Origin: UBA7398 sp964632545
GTDB taxonomy: Bacteria > Actinomycetota > Actinomycetes > Nanopelagicales > Nanopelagicaceae
NCBI GenBank assembly: GCA_964632545.1
Contig: CAZWBQ010000007.1
Coordinates: forward strand, 1-64,000
DNA: 64,000 nt
Reading direction: 5' to 3'
Made by a program: the position numbers and the translations under genes. A model generated the notes under the pieces. That model was not told the DNA's origin and searched no databases. It saw only the letters and a list, made by a program, of their open reading frames with translations. This document shows, piece by piece, positions 43,545-53,272 of the stretch (its first letter is position 1; each line of letters starts with the position of its first letter).

Positions 43545-43850
43545 TTAATCTTGGATAAGTCCTTTATCGGGGTTCCGATTTCCGCGCATTTGTTTAATGG
43601 TGCGATAAAGGGCAAAAGTTGAAATTCCGAAACCGAATAAGCCATAGAGGCGGCCACCAATTCCAATATTTGCGGTCATGAAAATTACGCCGATAAATAT
43701 TGCTGGGAGCGCAAAAAGTATCACCGCGGCAACTCTCAATTTATTAAACGAGGATTTAGCTGGCTCAATAAATGTTAGCCCTAGCGCAATTGGTCCACCG
43801 ACAACAGTAATTGCTGCCATTAGAGCTACTAGAACTGCAAGTGACTTCAT
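43545..43850 (-). CDS. Small membrane protein
   Basis: A 101-residue protein with three hydrophobic helices (SLAVLVALMAAITVVGGPIAL and two more) and a basic end (KQMRGNRNPDKG). No family recognised. TAATGT six bases before the ATG (43862-43857). Confidence 0.55.
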   Translation of the reverse strand: MKSLAVLVALMAAITVVGGPIALGLTFIEPAKSSFNKLRVAAVILFALPAIFIGVIFMTANIGIGGRLYGLFGFGISTFALYRTIKQMRGNRNPDKGLIQD

Positions 43851-43907
43851 AGGTAAACATTAGAGCATTCAAAGCAACTATATTCAAAAGGAATAATTAA
43901 TTCCTAC

Positions 43908-45227
43908 TCAGGCGGCATCATTTATGGGGCGAGCGGGAACTTGGTAAATCTTTCCAGTTGGCGAGGTCCAAGTACAAGATCCATCACTTTCACTTATTAA
44001 TTCCCAACCACCATGGGTTTTCATTCGATGATGTCTTCTACATAAAACTCCTAAGTTCGAGATTGAAGTTTCACCACCGGAATCCCAACTTTTTGCATGA
44101 TCGATATCGCTAACTCTCGCTGGCTGTCTACAACCTGGAAACCGACAAGTGCGATCACGCGCAGTAAGAAAATCAATCAGCGCTTGCGGCGGTTCATATG
44201 TTTCTCGACCTAAATTAAGTAGTTCACCACTTATTGGATCTGTAACGAATCGTTTCCACTTTCCATCCGCCGCTAATTCACGGGCGACAGATGCGGGGAT
44301 CGCACCGTATCCCGCAAGAATGCCTGGATTTTCTGAAAGCCCTAAAAGAGTTGGTAAATCAATAGTTAAGTTAACGGTAACTGGTCGTCGGTGCGGTTTA
44401 TAGGAATCTATGTTCTGTGCGAGGAAAGTAGCGGCTAAAGATGTAAGTGCATCTGCCCGCTTCATATCTAAAGTTCGCTCATCATCTAATGGTGAAATAC
44501 TTACATCGCCGCCATTGATTTCGGATTCTTGCCTAGCCAACGCATCAATTGCGAGCATTACAGTTTGGGCATCAGCTGCTGGCAATAGCGCAACAATGGT
44601 CGCCATCCCATCAGGTTCTGCATACATAGTAACTTTGCGACAATCCCGCGCATGCTCTGCGGCAGCTTCAAAAATTTCTGGTGAAAGTTTTGCAATTGTG
44701 CCACGAACTTTATTTGCAACTTGAACTGGTGTATGAAATTCAGCATGCGAAATAGCTTTTAACTCAATTTCCGCAATTGCAGCGGCCGATAAACCTTTTC
44801 CAATTACTTCAGCACTTTCGCGAGCAATTACAGATGCGTGTGCTGCAGATATTTCACCATTTGCTAAAGCGGCACAAGTATTAGGCAAATGATTTACAAG
44901 AGTGCGAGCTACATCAATTCGATGCTGCGCTGTTCCACTAGAGAGCCGGAGCGCCGCCGCAATTTCCTCGCGCTCAGAATCATCAACTCCACTCCAGATT
45001 GAATCGGCTTTAGAAGGCTCATTTCCAGCTACTGCAACAATGGCGCTCTGCATCAAAGCTTGTAGCCAACCAGATTGTTTTTCCAGCGCTGCCAAATAAT
45101 CAACTCGTCCTGATGCGGACAATGAGAATGGATCAATCGCAACGAGCTCCGTCAAAATTTCTATCCCAGCACGGGTATTAAGTAGACGAAGGATATTTTC
45201 GTCGGTTAGCTCGGTTGCGATCTCCAT
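43908..45227 (-). CDS. DUF222 domain and HNH endonuclease protein
   Basis: A 439-residue protein of the actinobacterial DUF222/13E12 repeat family: a large helical DUF222 region, then a C-terminal HNH motif with CRFPGCRQPARVSDIDHAKSW and NLGVLCRRHHRMKTHGGW. Members occur in many copies in some mycobacterial genomes and are linked to nuclease or mobile-element activity, but no function is proven. No repeats flank it here. A perfect DnaA-box nonamer TTATTCACA lies at 45267-45275 upstream. Confidence 0.85.
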   Translation of the reverse strand: MEIATELTDENILRLLNTRAGIEILTELVAIDPFSLSASGRVDYLAALEKQSGWLQALMQSAIVAVAGNEPSKADSIWSGVDDSEREEIAAALRLSSGTAQHRIDVARTLVNHLPNTCAALANGEISAAHASVIARESAEVIGKGLSAAAIAEIELKAISHAEFHTPVQVANKVRGTIAKLSPEIFEAAAEHARDCRKVTMYAEPDGMATIVALLPAADAQTVMLAIDALARQESEINGGDVSISPLDDERTLDMKRADALTSLAATFLAQNIDSYKPHRRPVTVNLTIDLPTLLGLSENPGILAGYGAIPASVARELAADGKWKRFVTDPISGELLNLGRETYEPPQALIDFLTARDRTCRFPGCRQPARVSDIDHAKSWDSGGETSISNLGVLCRRHHRMKTHGGWELISESDGSCTWTSPTGKIYQVPARPINDAA

Positions 45228-45330
45228 GTGAGAAGCATCTAAAACAGGTCTGACAAAAATAAAAAGTTATTCACAGCCGATAAAATTTTTTCAACTTGCA
45301 TTCCCACCCGATGTAGTTGAAACTTCAACC

Positions 45331-46419
45331 ATGCCCGCCGTAACCGTAAAAGATATAACTGTCCTACCGCGCGTAATCGCATCACCCAAATCAAGCGCGC
45401 GCACCGTAAAAAGCGTTACTTCCGCACCGCAAGGTTACGAAGGCGAAGGCTTCCCGGTACGACGCGCATTTCATGGTGTGGACCTTGCCGATGTAGATCC
45501 ATTCATCATGATGGATCAAATGGGCGAAGTTGAATATTCACCTGGTGAACCAAAAGGAACACCATGGCATCCGCATCGCGGGTTTGAAACTGTTACATAC
45601 ATTATTGATGGCATCTTCGATCACTTCGATAATCACGGCGGCGGTGGCACGATTTCAAATGGCGATACGCAATGGATGACTGCTGGAGCTGGAATTTTGC
45701 ATATCGAAACCCCACCGGAACATTTAGTAATGAGCGGCGGTCTTTTTCATGGATTCCAACTTTGGGTAAATCTTCCAGCAAGTAAGAAATGGTCAACACC
45801 GGCTTATCAAGATATTCGCGCAAAGAACGTAGAACTTTTATCTTCGAGTGATGGCGGTACTTTAATTCGTGTTATCGCTGGCGAAGTAGCTGGACATCAA
45901 GGGCCCGGAACTACGCAAACTCCAATCACAATTGTGCATGCAACATTGCAACCTGGCGCACAACTTCGCTTGCCGTGGAATTCTGCATATAACGCACTGG
46001 TTTACACAATGAGCGGACGCGGCACGGTTGGCGATGAACATCGTCCCTTACAGATGGGGCAACTTGCAGTATTCGATAACGCAAATTTCGATAACGCAAA
46101 TGTAGATGGCGATCTATTAGTGGTAACTGCAGATAAAGCGCAAGAATCGCGCGCACCAGAAATGGATGTAATCATTCTCGGCGGTGAGCCAATTCGTGAA
46201 CCGGTTGCCTGGATGGGTCCATTTGTAATGAATACCAAGCGCGAAGTTTTGCAAGCATTCGAAGATTTCCAAAAAGGGGCACTTGGAATTGTGCCTGCTG
46301 ATCATAAAGAATTTGTCCGGCAACGCGGCGCTGCTCTTAATCGTTCCGGTGAAGGATCAAAACTCAGCAGTGATATTTTGAGCGTGCACGGAGCACCTAC
46401 GGAGATGCAAGAAGGTTAA
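45331..46419 (+). CDS. Pirin family protein
   Basis: A 362-residue bicupin. The Fe-site motif is WHPHRGFETVTYIIDG with HFDNHG following (His, His, Glu); GDTQWMTAGAGILHIE is conserved. Pirins bind Fe and have been linked to quercetinase or redox-sensing roles; the activity is unclear. A 15-base direct repeat codes FDNANFDNAN near residue 252. It is convergent with pntB. Confidence 0.88.
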   Translation: MPAVTVKDITVLPRVIASPKSSARTVKSVTSAPQGYEGEGFPVRRAFHGVDLADVDPFIMMDQMGEVEYSPGEPKGTPWHPHRGFETVTYIIDGIFDHFDNHGGGGTISNGDTQWMTAGAGILHIETPPEHLVMSGGLFHGFQLWVNLPASKKWSTPAYQDIRAKNVELLSSSDGGTLIRVIAGEVAGHQGPGTTQTPITIVHATLQPGAQLRLPWNSAYNALVYTMSGRGTVGDEHRPLQMGQLAVFDNANFDNANVDGDLLVVTADKAQESRAPEMDVIILGGEPIREPVAWMGPFVMNTKREVLQAFEDFQKGALGIVPADHKEFVRQRGAALNRSGEGSKLSSDILSVHGAPTEMQEG

Positions 46420-46436
46420 GCGTTTATAATTTAGAA

Positions 46437-47828
46437 TTACAAAGCTTTAAGAGCGCCAACTACTTTTGTTAGTGAAGCTTTAGCGTCACCGAATAGCAGA
46501 GTGGTCTTTGGATCAAAGAGCAATTCGTTTTCGATACCGGCAAATCCTGGACGCATGGAACGCTTCAAGAATATTACGTTTCCAGCAAGTGATACATCTA
46601 AAATTGGCATTCCATAAATTGGGCAACCAGGTGTGTTCTTTGCAGCAGGATTTACCACATCGTTGGCACCAATAATTAACGCAACATCGGTTTGTGGGAA
46701 AGTTGGATTTACTTCATCCATCTCCGCAAGTTGTTCATAAGGAACATTTGCTTCTGCCAACAGAACGTTCATATGTCCTGGCATACGACCTGCAACTGGA
46801 TGAATTCCGTAAGCAACATCAATACCTTTTGCAGTTAATAAATCAGCAAGTTCGCGAACTGTATGTTGGGCTTGCGCAACGGCCAAACCAAAACCTGGAA
46901 CGATCACAACGCGGCGGGCATAGTTAAGCAAAATCGCAACATCGTCTGGCGAGCCAGATCGAACTGGCCGAGTTTCGCCGCCAGCTGCAACATCTTGCGG
47001 TTTTGCGGTAAATGCACCGAAGAGCGTGCCAAATAGTGAGCGGCCCATCGCTTCTGCCATCAAACGAGTCAAGATAGTTCCGGATGCGCCAACTAGTGTT
47101 CCAGCGATGATCAATAAAGTGGAATTGAGTACATATCCGCTTGCTGCAACAGTTAAACCAGTAAATGCGTTTAATAGCGAAATTACAATTGGCACATCTG
47201 CGCCACCAACTGGGAGTACAAAGAGCACGCCAAATAGCAGTGATAAACCAGCAAGAACTAAGAGCGGCGTAGTGCCAAGTGAGTTGATTACCCAGCCACC
47301 GCAACCTAATACTCCAACTAACGTTCCAGCAATTACAAAACGCCCGCCAGGAAATACAACTGGGCGAGTGGTCATTAACTCTTGCAACTTCATAAAAGTA
47401 ATGATCGAACCAGAGAATGAAACGCAACCAACTATTACGGTAAATACAGTGGCAACAACTTCGGCGCCAGTTGCCGTATTTCCAAGTCTTAAATATTCAA
47501 CGATTGCAACTAGTGCTGCAGCGCCGCCACCAACACCATTAAATAGCGCAACAAGTTGCGGCATCTGGGTCATCTGCACTTTACGAGCTGCTGGGACTCC
47601 AATTAATAAACCAACAACCATCGCACCAAGAATCCAACCAAGATTATTTAGTGGCAGTGAGGAATCTTTGCTGGCATAAAAGAAAACTACAACGGTAGCA
47701 ATAGTTGCACCTAGCGCACCAATTAAATTACCGCGTCGTGCCGTGCGTGGATGTGATAATCCTTTAAGTGCAAGAATAAAACAGACGCCAGCAGATAATC
47801 CGATTAAATCGTAGATAGCGCGGCTCAC
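46437..47828 (-). CDS. pntB: NAD(P) transhydrogenase subunit beta
   Basis: A 463-residue protein with nine or so hydrophobic helices in the first 270 residues and a C-terminal NADP(H)-binding domain (VIVPGFGLAVAQAQHTVREL and AGRMPGHMNVLLAEA). It uses the proton gradient to reduce NADP+ with NADH. Overlaps pntAB by 4 bases; last gene of the pnt operon. Confidence 0.95.
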   Translation of the reverse strand: MSRAIYDLIGLSAGVCFILALKGLSHPRTARRGNLIGALGATIATVVVFFYASKDSSLPLNNLGWILGAMVVGLLIGVPAARKVQMTQMPQLVALFNGVGGGAAALVAIVEYLRLGNTATGAEVVATVFTVIVGCVSFSGSIITFMKLQELMTTRPVVFPGGRFVIAGTLVGVLGCGGWVINSLGTTPLLVLAGLSLLFGVLFVLPVGGADVPIVISLLNAFTGLTVAASGYVLNSTLLIIAGTLVGASGTILTRLMAEAMGRSLFGTLFGAFTAKPQDVAAGGETRPVRSGSPDDVAILLNYARRVVIVPGFGLAVAQAQHTVRELADLLTAKGIDVAYGIHPVAGRMPGHMNVLLAEANVPYEQLAEMDEVNPTFPQTDVALIIGANDVVNPAAKNTPGCPIYGMPILDVSLAGNVIFLKRSMRPGFAGIENELLFDPKTTLLFGDAKASLTKVVGALKAL

Positions 47829-48127
47829 TTTGGCTCCTTCGCTTTCTCTTTACCTTTTCCTTTGAACATTTCTAACATTCGATCTGTCACTACAAATCCG
47901 CCAACCATATTTATTGTGGCCAAGACGATTGCAGCAACCGATAATCCAAGTTCTAAATTTGTTGAGCTGTGATCAGCGACGATGATGGCACCAACCAAAA
48001 TAACGCCATGAATCGCATTGGCACCGCTCATTAACGGGGTATGGAGAGTTGAAGAAACTTTAGAAACCACTTCAAAACCCACGAAAACTGCAAGTACGAA
48101 GATTGAAACAATTGCCATTGGTTCCAT
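47825..48127 (-). CDS. pntAB: NAD(P) transhydrogenase subunit alpha part 2
   Basis: A 100-residue membrane subunit with three helices, containing SSTLHTPLMSGANAIHGVIL, the signature of the alpha2 subunit. In the three-gene form of the enzyme it is separate from the NAD-binding part. It overlaps pntAA by one base and pntB by four. Confidence 0.94.
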   Translation of the reverse strand: MEPMAIVSIFVLAVFVGFEVVSKVSSTLHTPLMSGANAIHGVILVGAIIVADHSSTNLELGLSVAAIVLATINMVGGFVVTDRMLEMFKGKGKEKAKEPK

Positions 48128-49284
48128 TACTTCTTACCTCCATTTAATTGCGGTGTGCGTTTTGCGCCGTCATGAGTCAACGCGGCCGCATCGATAATTT
48201 CATCTGCAAAATCTGGCGCGATAGTTCCGCTGTTCTTGCCTTCTACGTTCTCAGTTTTTGTCATTAGGAGCAGTAAATTCACAACGTTGCGGGAGTAGAG
48301 CGATGATGCATGGAAAGGAAGTTGCGACGGTACATCTTTGCCGCCCCAAATCTTCACGCCATTTGCAGTTACTACTATTTCGCCAGGTTTTGATCCTTCA
48401 ACGTTTCCACCAGTTTCAGCAGCTAAATCAACGATGATCGAACCGGGCGCCATCTTGCTAAACATTTCAGCAGTAACTAATCGTGGCGCAGGGCGACCAG
48501 GAACCGCAGCAGTAGTAATAAGTACATTTGATTTAGTAATAAAAGGCGTCAAGAGTTCGCGTTGCTTTGCAGCGCGCTCTTCGGTCATTTCGCGAGCGTA
48601 ACCGCCAGCGCCTTCGAGTGCTTCTAACTCTAATTCAATAAATGTTGCGCCCATCGAACGAACTTCATCTGCTGAAGATGGTCGAACGTCGTAAGCGGAA
48701 ACTACTGCACCAAGGCGGCGTGAAGTTGCAATGGCTTGCAATCCAGCAACGCCAGCGCCAAGTACAAGAACTTGCGCAGGTGTAACAGTTCCGGCTGCAG
48801 TCATTAAGAGTGGGAAAAATCTTGGTGACAATTCCGCGCCAACAAGTGCGGCACGATATCCAGCGCATAGCGCTTGTGAAGTTAGCGCATCCATAGATTG
48901 TGCGCGCGAAATACGGGGCACCATTTCTAATGAGAATGCAGTTACGCCAGCAGTTGCAGCGGCATCAATTGAATCAGTTGCAGTAGTTGGTGATAAGAAA
49001 GATATTGTCACTGCACCCTTTTTGACAGATTTAAATTGGCCTGGCGTTAGTGGTTGCACTGAAGCTATAACGTCTGCTCTTCCTAATTCACTTTGAATAT
49101 TAGCGGTAGCGATAATCTCTGCACCAGCGGCTTGAAATTCGCTATCTGTGGCTTGCGAATCGGCACCAGCGCCAGTTTCGATTGCAACCGTTAAACCAGC
49201 ACGAGTTAACTTTGAAATTATATCTGGGACTAATGCAACTCGTTTTTCGCCGGATTTTATTTCTTTAGGGACAATTACGCGCAT
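48127..49284 (-). CDS. pntAA: NAD(P) transhydrogenase subunit alpha part 1
   Basis: A 385-residue NAD-binding subunit with GERRVAL-like EKRVALVPD, MVPRISRAQSMDALTSQ and VLGAGVAGLQAIATSRRLGAVVSAYDVRP, as in AlaDH/PntAA. A TAATCT lies seven bases upstream of the ATG and overlaps the argF stop, so an internal leaderless promoter is possible. Confidence 0.93.
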   Translation of the reverse strand: MRVIVPKEIKSGEKRVALVPDIISKLTRAGLTVAIETGAGADSQATDSEFQAAGAEIIATANIQSELGRADVIASVQPLTPGQFKSVKKGAVTISFLSPTTATDSIDAAATAGVTAFSLEMVPRISRAQSMDALTSQALCAGYRAALVGAELSPRFFPLLMTAAGTVTPAQVLVLGAGVAGLQAIATSRRLGAVVSAYDVRPSSADEVRSMGATFIELELEALEGAGGYAREMTEERAAKQRELLTPFITKSNVLITTAAVPGRPAPRLVTAEMFSKMAPGSIIVDLAAETGGNVEGSKPGEIVVTANGVKIWGGKDVPSQLPFHASSLYSRNVVNLLLLMTKTENVEGKNSGTIAPDFADEIIDAAALTHDGAKRTPQLNGGKK

Positions 49285-49294
49285 GGGTGTCAGA

Positions 49295-50239
49295 TTACTG
49301 CTTTACGCCAATTATTTCACCGTTTACCAAGTGAAAAAGAAGTGACTGAATGGTGGTTCTTCGATGAAATGCTTCACGCCAGATCACAGATTTTGTTCCA
49401 TCAATCACATTTGCGGCAACTTCTTCACCGCGATGTGCGGGAAGGCAGTGCATAAAAATTGAATCTTTTGCAGTCAATGACATTAACGATTCAGTAACAG
49501 CAAAAGGGGCTAGCACTTCAATTTTTTCTTTTCGTTCTGACTCGGGGTCGCCCATCGACATCCAAACATCGGTATAAAGAACGGAAGCATCTTTAGCTGC
49601 AACTTCCGGATCGTTAATAACTTCAATTTTCGCACCAGATTCTTCTGCAATTTTATTTGCGGTTTCAATAGCTTGCGCGCTGGGTGACCATTTACCGGAT
49701 GGCGTTGCAGTAACAACATGCGCACCCATGATTGCACCCATGATTAACCAAGAGTTAGCCATATTGTTGCCATCTCCGAGATACACAAATTTTCTGCCAG
49801 AGATATCACTGCCAAAGTTTTCACGAATAGTTAACCAATCGGCAAGCAATTGAGTTGGGTGATCATCATCGGTTAATGCATTGATAATTGGAATCGTGGA
49901 ATGTAAACCCAGTTCGTCAACATCTGCTTGTGCAAAAGTGCGAACAATCATTGCGCTGCAGAACCCACTGATAATTTTGGCGGTATCAGAAATTGTTTCA
50001 CCGCGACCTAATTGCAAATCATCGCCGCGTACAAAAATTGGCGAACCACCTAAATGTGCAACTGCAGTTTCTGATGCAAGTCGGGTTCTAGTTGATGGCT
50101 TAGTCATATAAATGGCAACGGTTTTATTAGCTAACGCTGTATTAGACCTAAGTGGGTTTTCCGCAAATTGCGCCGCGGTATCCAATATCAATTCGACATC
50201 GGCTCGCGATAAATGTTCGGTGCGCAATAGGTCTTTCAT
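49295..50239 (-). CDS. argF: Ornithine carbamoyltransferase
   Basis: A 314-residue transcarbamoylase with the carbamoyl-phosphate motif STRTR in KPSTRTRLASE, the ornithine loop SMG (VWMSMGDPESE) and HCLPAHRGEEV. It makes citrulline in the arginine pathway. It is not next to other arg genes; pntAA follows 10 bases later. ATG follows TAAACT at six bases. Confidence 0.93.
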   Translation of the reverse strand: MKDLLRTEHLSRADVELILDTAAQFAENPLRSNTALANKTVAIYMTKPSTRTRLASETAVAHLGGSPIFVRGDDLQLGRGETISDTAKIISGFCSAMIVRTFAQADVDELGLHSTIPIINALTDDDHPTQLLADWLTIRENFGSDISGRKFVYLGDGNNMANSWLIMGAIMGAHVVTATPSGKWSPSAQAIETANKIAEESGAKIEVINDPEVAAKDASVLYTDVWMSMGDPESERKEKIEVLAPFAVTESLMSLTAKDSIFMHCLPAHRGEEVAANVIDGTKSVIWREAFHRRTTIQSLLFHLVNGEIIGVKQ

Positions 50240-50274
50240 CTGCTTAGTTTAATCACACCGATTATGATTCGTGC

Positions 50275-50544
50275 ATGGGTTTTTTTACACGCGGGCGCGA
50301 TACCGATACCGACACAATTCTCGCTCCAGTAACCGAACGGCTTGATGAAGGTGATCACGAGCGTTTTTCACATTATGTGAAGAAAGAAAAGATTGTTGAA
50401 TCAGCAGTATCTGGGAAAACCGTTACTGCGCTTTGTGGCAAAAAATGGATTCCAACTCGAGATCCAGAGCGATTTCCAATCTGCCCAACTTGCAAAGAGA
50501 TTCATGCAGGTTTGCGAAAAGAACCAGATACGCCCAAACCTTGA
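50275..50544 (+). CDS. DUF3039 small protein
   Basis: An 89-residue protein with ERFSHYVKKEKIVESAVSGKTVTALCGKKW and a zinc-like pair FPICPTCKEI, the pattern of DUF3039, common in actinobacteria and without known role. TATGAT lies six bases before the ATG. The stop shares one base with the ATG of the next gene (TGATG). Confidence 0.85.
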   Translation: MGFFTRGRDTDTDTILAPVTERLDEGDHERFSHYVKKEKIVESAVSGKTVTALCGKKWIPTRDPERFPICPTCKEIHAGLRKEPDTPKP

Positions 50545-52304
50545 TGAAACTTGCTACAAATAAATTAATTGTTGTCATAGTAATAGCTCTTTTATCGCAA
50601 TTATTAATTGTTACCGAACCATTGCATGCAGCAGATCCGCTACCGCGAAAAATTATTAGCGGTTGGATCCCTTACTATTCTGTAAAAAATTCTATCGCTT
50701 CAGTTGTGGTCAATCAGGATTTAATAAAAGAAGTTTCGCCATTTTGGTACACGCTAAAAGGCGAGAAAAATATTTTGGATTTGTATGCAGCAGCTAAATT
50801 AACTGATCCGATATCTATACCCCTTACAACACTTAAAAACTTAAACATTGGAATTATTCCTACTATTACAGATGGCACAGATAAATTAGTATTGAGCAAT
50901 CTATTAGCGAACCAAACATCAAGAGCAAATATTATTGCCACAATTGCAAACCTAGTTAGGACAAACAATTTTGATGGGATCGATTTAGATTTCGAAAATT
51001 TTGCATTTCTGGATGGAAATTCGACTTGGGATACCACTAGGCCGCGGTGGCTATTGTTTGTCAAAGAATTATCGAGCGTATTACATGCAGAAAAGAAAAT
51101 ACTTTCAATAACTTCGCCAGTCGATTTTGATCCAGTTACAAAACGTAAGGGTTACACCGTTTACGACTGGAAAAACATTGCGCCTTATATAGATCGATTA
51201 CGAATAATGACTTATGACTATTCAACTTCAACAGTTGGCCCAATTGGTCCGTTGAATTGGGTTGAAGATGCCGTCAAGTATGCAACTTCTGTAATTCCAG
51301 CTTCTAAAGTTTTTCTAGGTGTTCCAGGATATGGTAGAGATTGGGTGGTTAAGGTTGTAGGAACCTGTGCACCAGATGATGCAAAGGTAATTAATACCAA
51401 GATAAAAGCCGCTACTTTTGTGATGAGAGATGCAGTTTCACTAGCAACCGGATATGGCGCAACTACGCAATATATGGAAAATGAAGGAGAAGTTACATTT
51501 ACATACAATAAAACTTTTCCTGGATTTTTAGCCGATGGCACACCCACTACATGCACTGCGACTCGGACCGCTTGGTATCAAGACTCTCGATCTTTTGTAG
51601 CCCGCGCTAACTTGGTTGCTAAATATCGCCTAGGTGGAATTATGGCTTGGACTCTTGGCATGGAGGATGCTGCCACGATGCCAAGTGTGCGCGCATTTGC
51701 GCAAACAATTGCACCAGATCAAGTAGTTGCAACTTTAAATTCCGATAAGAGCACGCAAGCATTTGGTGATCCGATTAGAGTTCAAATGCAATTCACACTT
51801 CCAGACAAACAACCAATTCCAAATTTACCGTTAAACATCGAAACAAAAAATAGCGATGGCACTTGGCGAAAAATTTATTCGGGGATTACATCATCAGATG
51901 GCACTCTGGCAATCTCAACATTACTAGGAGGAAATTCGATACTTCATGCGACTTCAGAAAGTTCCTGGGAACGAAATGCAGGAGTATCTAAAGATTTGAA
52001 TATAGAAATAATTAGGAAAATTTCAGTGATAACCCCAGCAACCGCATTGCATGGTCGAGAAATTGTTATCTCTGGTTTTATCCAGCCAAAAGAAGGTGGT
52101 GTAAAAATAATTTTAGAAAAATTAAATGGCAGCAGTTACAAAGAAGTTGCGTTAAAAACTACGGTAATTACTGGCACGGATGGTCAATTTAAACTCACGT
52201 TGATTGAACCTAGCGATGGATTTGCAACATATCGATTAATTAGCGCTGGAACTTCATTGAGCGCCTCTGGCATAAGTGAAAACTTCACCATTGCACTTAG
52301 ATAG
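50544..52304 (+). CDS. Secreted GH18 chitinase-like/YaaH-type protein
   Basis: A 586-residue protein. Start ATG 50544 gives a clear signal peptide (VVIVIALLSQLLIVTEPLHA, cut before ADP). The GH18 active site FDGIDLDFE is present, with YDYSTSTVGPIGP and GVPGYGRDW. C-terminal ~180 residues look like two Ig-like or FN3-like domains (QVVATLNSDKSTQAFG... and SVITPATALHG). GH18 of this type may cleave peptidoglycan or chitin; the exact substrate is uncertain. It reads through from DUF3039. Confidence 0.82.
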   Translation: MKLATNKLIVVIVIALLSQLLIVTEPLHAADPLPRKIISGWIPYYSVKNSIASVVVNQDLIKEVSPFWYTLKGEKNILDLYAAAKLTDPISIPLTTLKNLNIGIIPTITDGTDKLVLSNLLANQTSRANIIATIANLVRTNNFDGIDLDFENFAFLDGNSTWDTTRPRWLLFVKELSSVLHAEKKILSITSPVDFDPVTKRKGYTVYDWKNIAPYIDRLRIMTYDYSTSTVGPIGPLNWVEDAVKYATSVIPASKVFLGVPGYGRDWVVKVVGTCAPDDAKVINTKIKAATFVMRDAVSLATGYGATTQYMENEGEVTFTYNKTFPGFLADGTPTTCTATRTAWYQDSRSFVARANLVAKYRLGGIMAWTLGMEDAATMPSVRAFAQTIAPDQVVATLNSDKSTQAFGDPIRVQMQFTLPDKQPIPNLPLNIETKNSDGTWRKIYSGITSSDGTLAISTLLGGNSILHATSESSWERNAGVSKDLNIEIIRKISVITPATALHGREIVISGFIQPKEGGVKIILEKLNGSSYKEVALKTTVITGTDGQFKLTLIEPSDGFATYRLISAGTSLSASGISENFTIALR

Positions 52305-52319
52305 CGAGATAATAAGGAA

Positions 52320-52604
52320 ATGGGAACGCTAACCGAGGAAGAGATCAAAAGTGATCTACGCCCTGATCGACCTTGGGTAACCGTAGTTTGGGATGACCCA
52401 GTCAACTTAATGAGTTACGTAACGCATGTGTTTATTCTGCTCTTCGGTTATTCTAAAGAAAAAGCTACTGAGCTAATGATGAAAGTTCACGTCGAAGGAA
52501 AAGCAGTCGTAAGTTCTGGAACCCGCGAAGAGATGGAGTTAGATGTGCAACGGCTGCATGAATACGGACTTTGGGCTACTTTGCAACGCGACGATGAAAT
52601 CTAA
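52320..52604 (+). CDS. clpS: ATP-dependent Clp protease adaptor ClpS
   Basis: A 94-residue ClpS: WVTVVWDDPVNLMSYVTHVF and MKVHVEGKAVVSSGTREEME. It delivers N-degron substrates to ClpAP/ClpCP. DUF2017 follows directly, an actinobacterial pairing. AAGGAA before ATG. Confidence 0.94.
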   Translation: MGTLTEEEIKSDLRPDRPWVTVVWDDPVNLMSYVTHVFILLFGYSKEKATELMMKVHVEGKAVVSSGTREEMELDVQRLHEYGLWATLQRDDEI

Positions 52605-53213
52605 TTGATGTCAGGATTCTTACGAAGTGGCGATGAAAAAATCGCCATAACATTTTCATCACAAGAAGCGCATGTCTTAATAAACCTCACTGAACAAATA
52701 ATCGAACTGCTGAGTGAAGAGGATGGCGGCACTCATTTATCAGAAAGCCATTCTGTTGATGAATTGATGCGAATGGTAGGTATATCAACAAATGATGCGC
52801 CACCTATCGATCCGGTTTTACTACGTCTTTTGCCGGATGCATATGGAGATAACGAAAAATCAGCCGAATTTCGACGTTATACCGAACATGGGTTGCGCGA
52901 AAAAAAACGTGCAAATGCGGTGATGATTCGAGAAGCGCTGCTGCCACAAGATGAAGATTGGGATAATGATTCGCCACTTGATGTTGCACATATAACTTGT
53001 GTAATAGAAAGCGAAGCGGCGATGGCATGGTTAAGCGGTATGAACGATATTCGATTAGCGCTTGCGGTTCGATTAGATATTGGAAAGGATCGAGATGGTA
53101 AACCTCAACATGAGAAATATGAATTAATGACGGAGAGCGATCCGATGAAAGCGGTTTACGCGGTTTATTCATGGCTAGGTTGGTTGCAAGAAAGTCTTTT
53201 AAATCTACTTTGA
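52605..53213 (+). CDS. DUF2017 protein
   Basis: A 202-residue protein with LLPDAYGDNEKSAEFRRYTEHGLREKK and WLSGMNDIRLALAVRLDI, the DUF2017 pattern. It is always near clpS in actinobacteria; function unknown, perhaps linked to Clp. Starts one base after the clpS stop. Confidence 0.88.
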   Translation: MMSGFLRSGDEKIAITFSSQEAHVLINLTEQIIELLSEEDGGTHLSESHSVDELMRMVGISTNDAPPIDPVLLRLLPDAYGDNEKSAEFRRYTEHGLREKKRANAVMIREALLPQDEDWDNDSPLDVAHITCVIESEAAMAWLSGMNDIRLALAVRLDIGKDRDGKPQHEKYELMTESDPMKAVYAVYSWLGWLQESLLNLL

Positions 53214-53227
53214 AATTCATTTAAAAT

Positions 53228-53262
53228 AAAAAAGGCCGAACCATTTCTGGTTCGGCCTTTTT
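53228..53262. terminator. Bidirectional intrinsic terminator
   Basis: AAAGGCCGAACCA (53231-53243) pairs with TGGTTCGGCCTTT (53248-53260) around TTTC, with A and T runs at the two outer sides. It serves both DUF2017 (plus) and the actinorhodopsin gene (minus). Confidence 0.95.
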
Positions 53263-53272
53263 AACTAGTTAA

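Noticed and set aside
46068..46103. Repeat in the pirin gene as a variable locus
   Set aside because: Only two 15-base copies (FDNAN twice); too short to claim variation.
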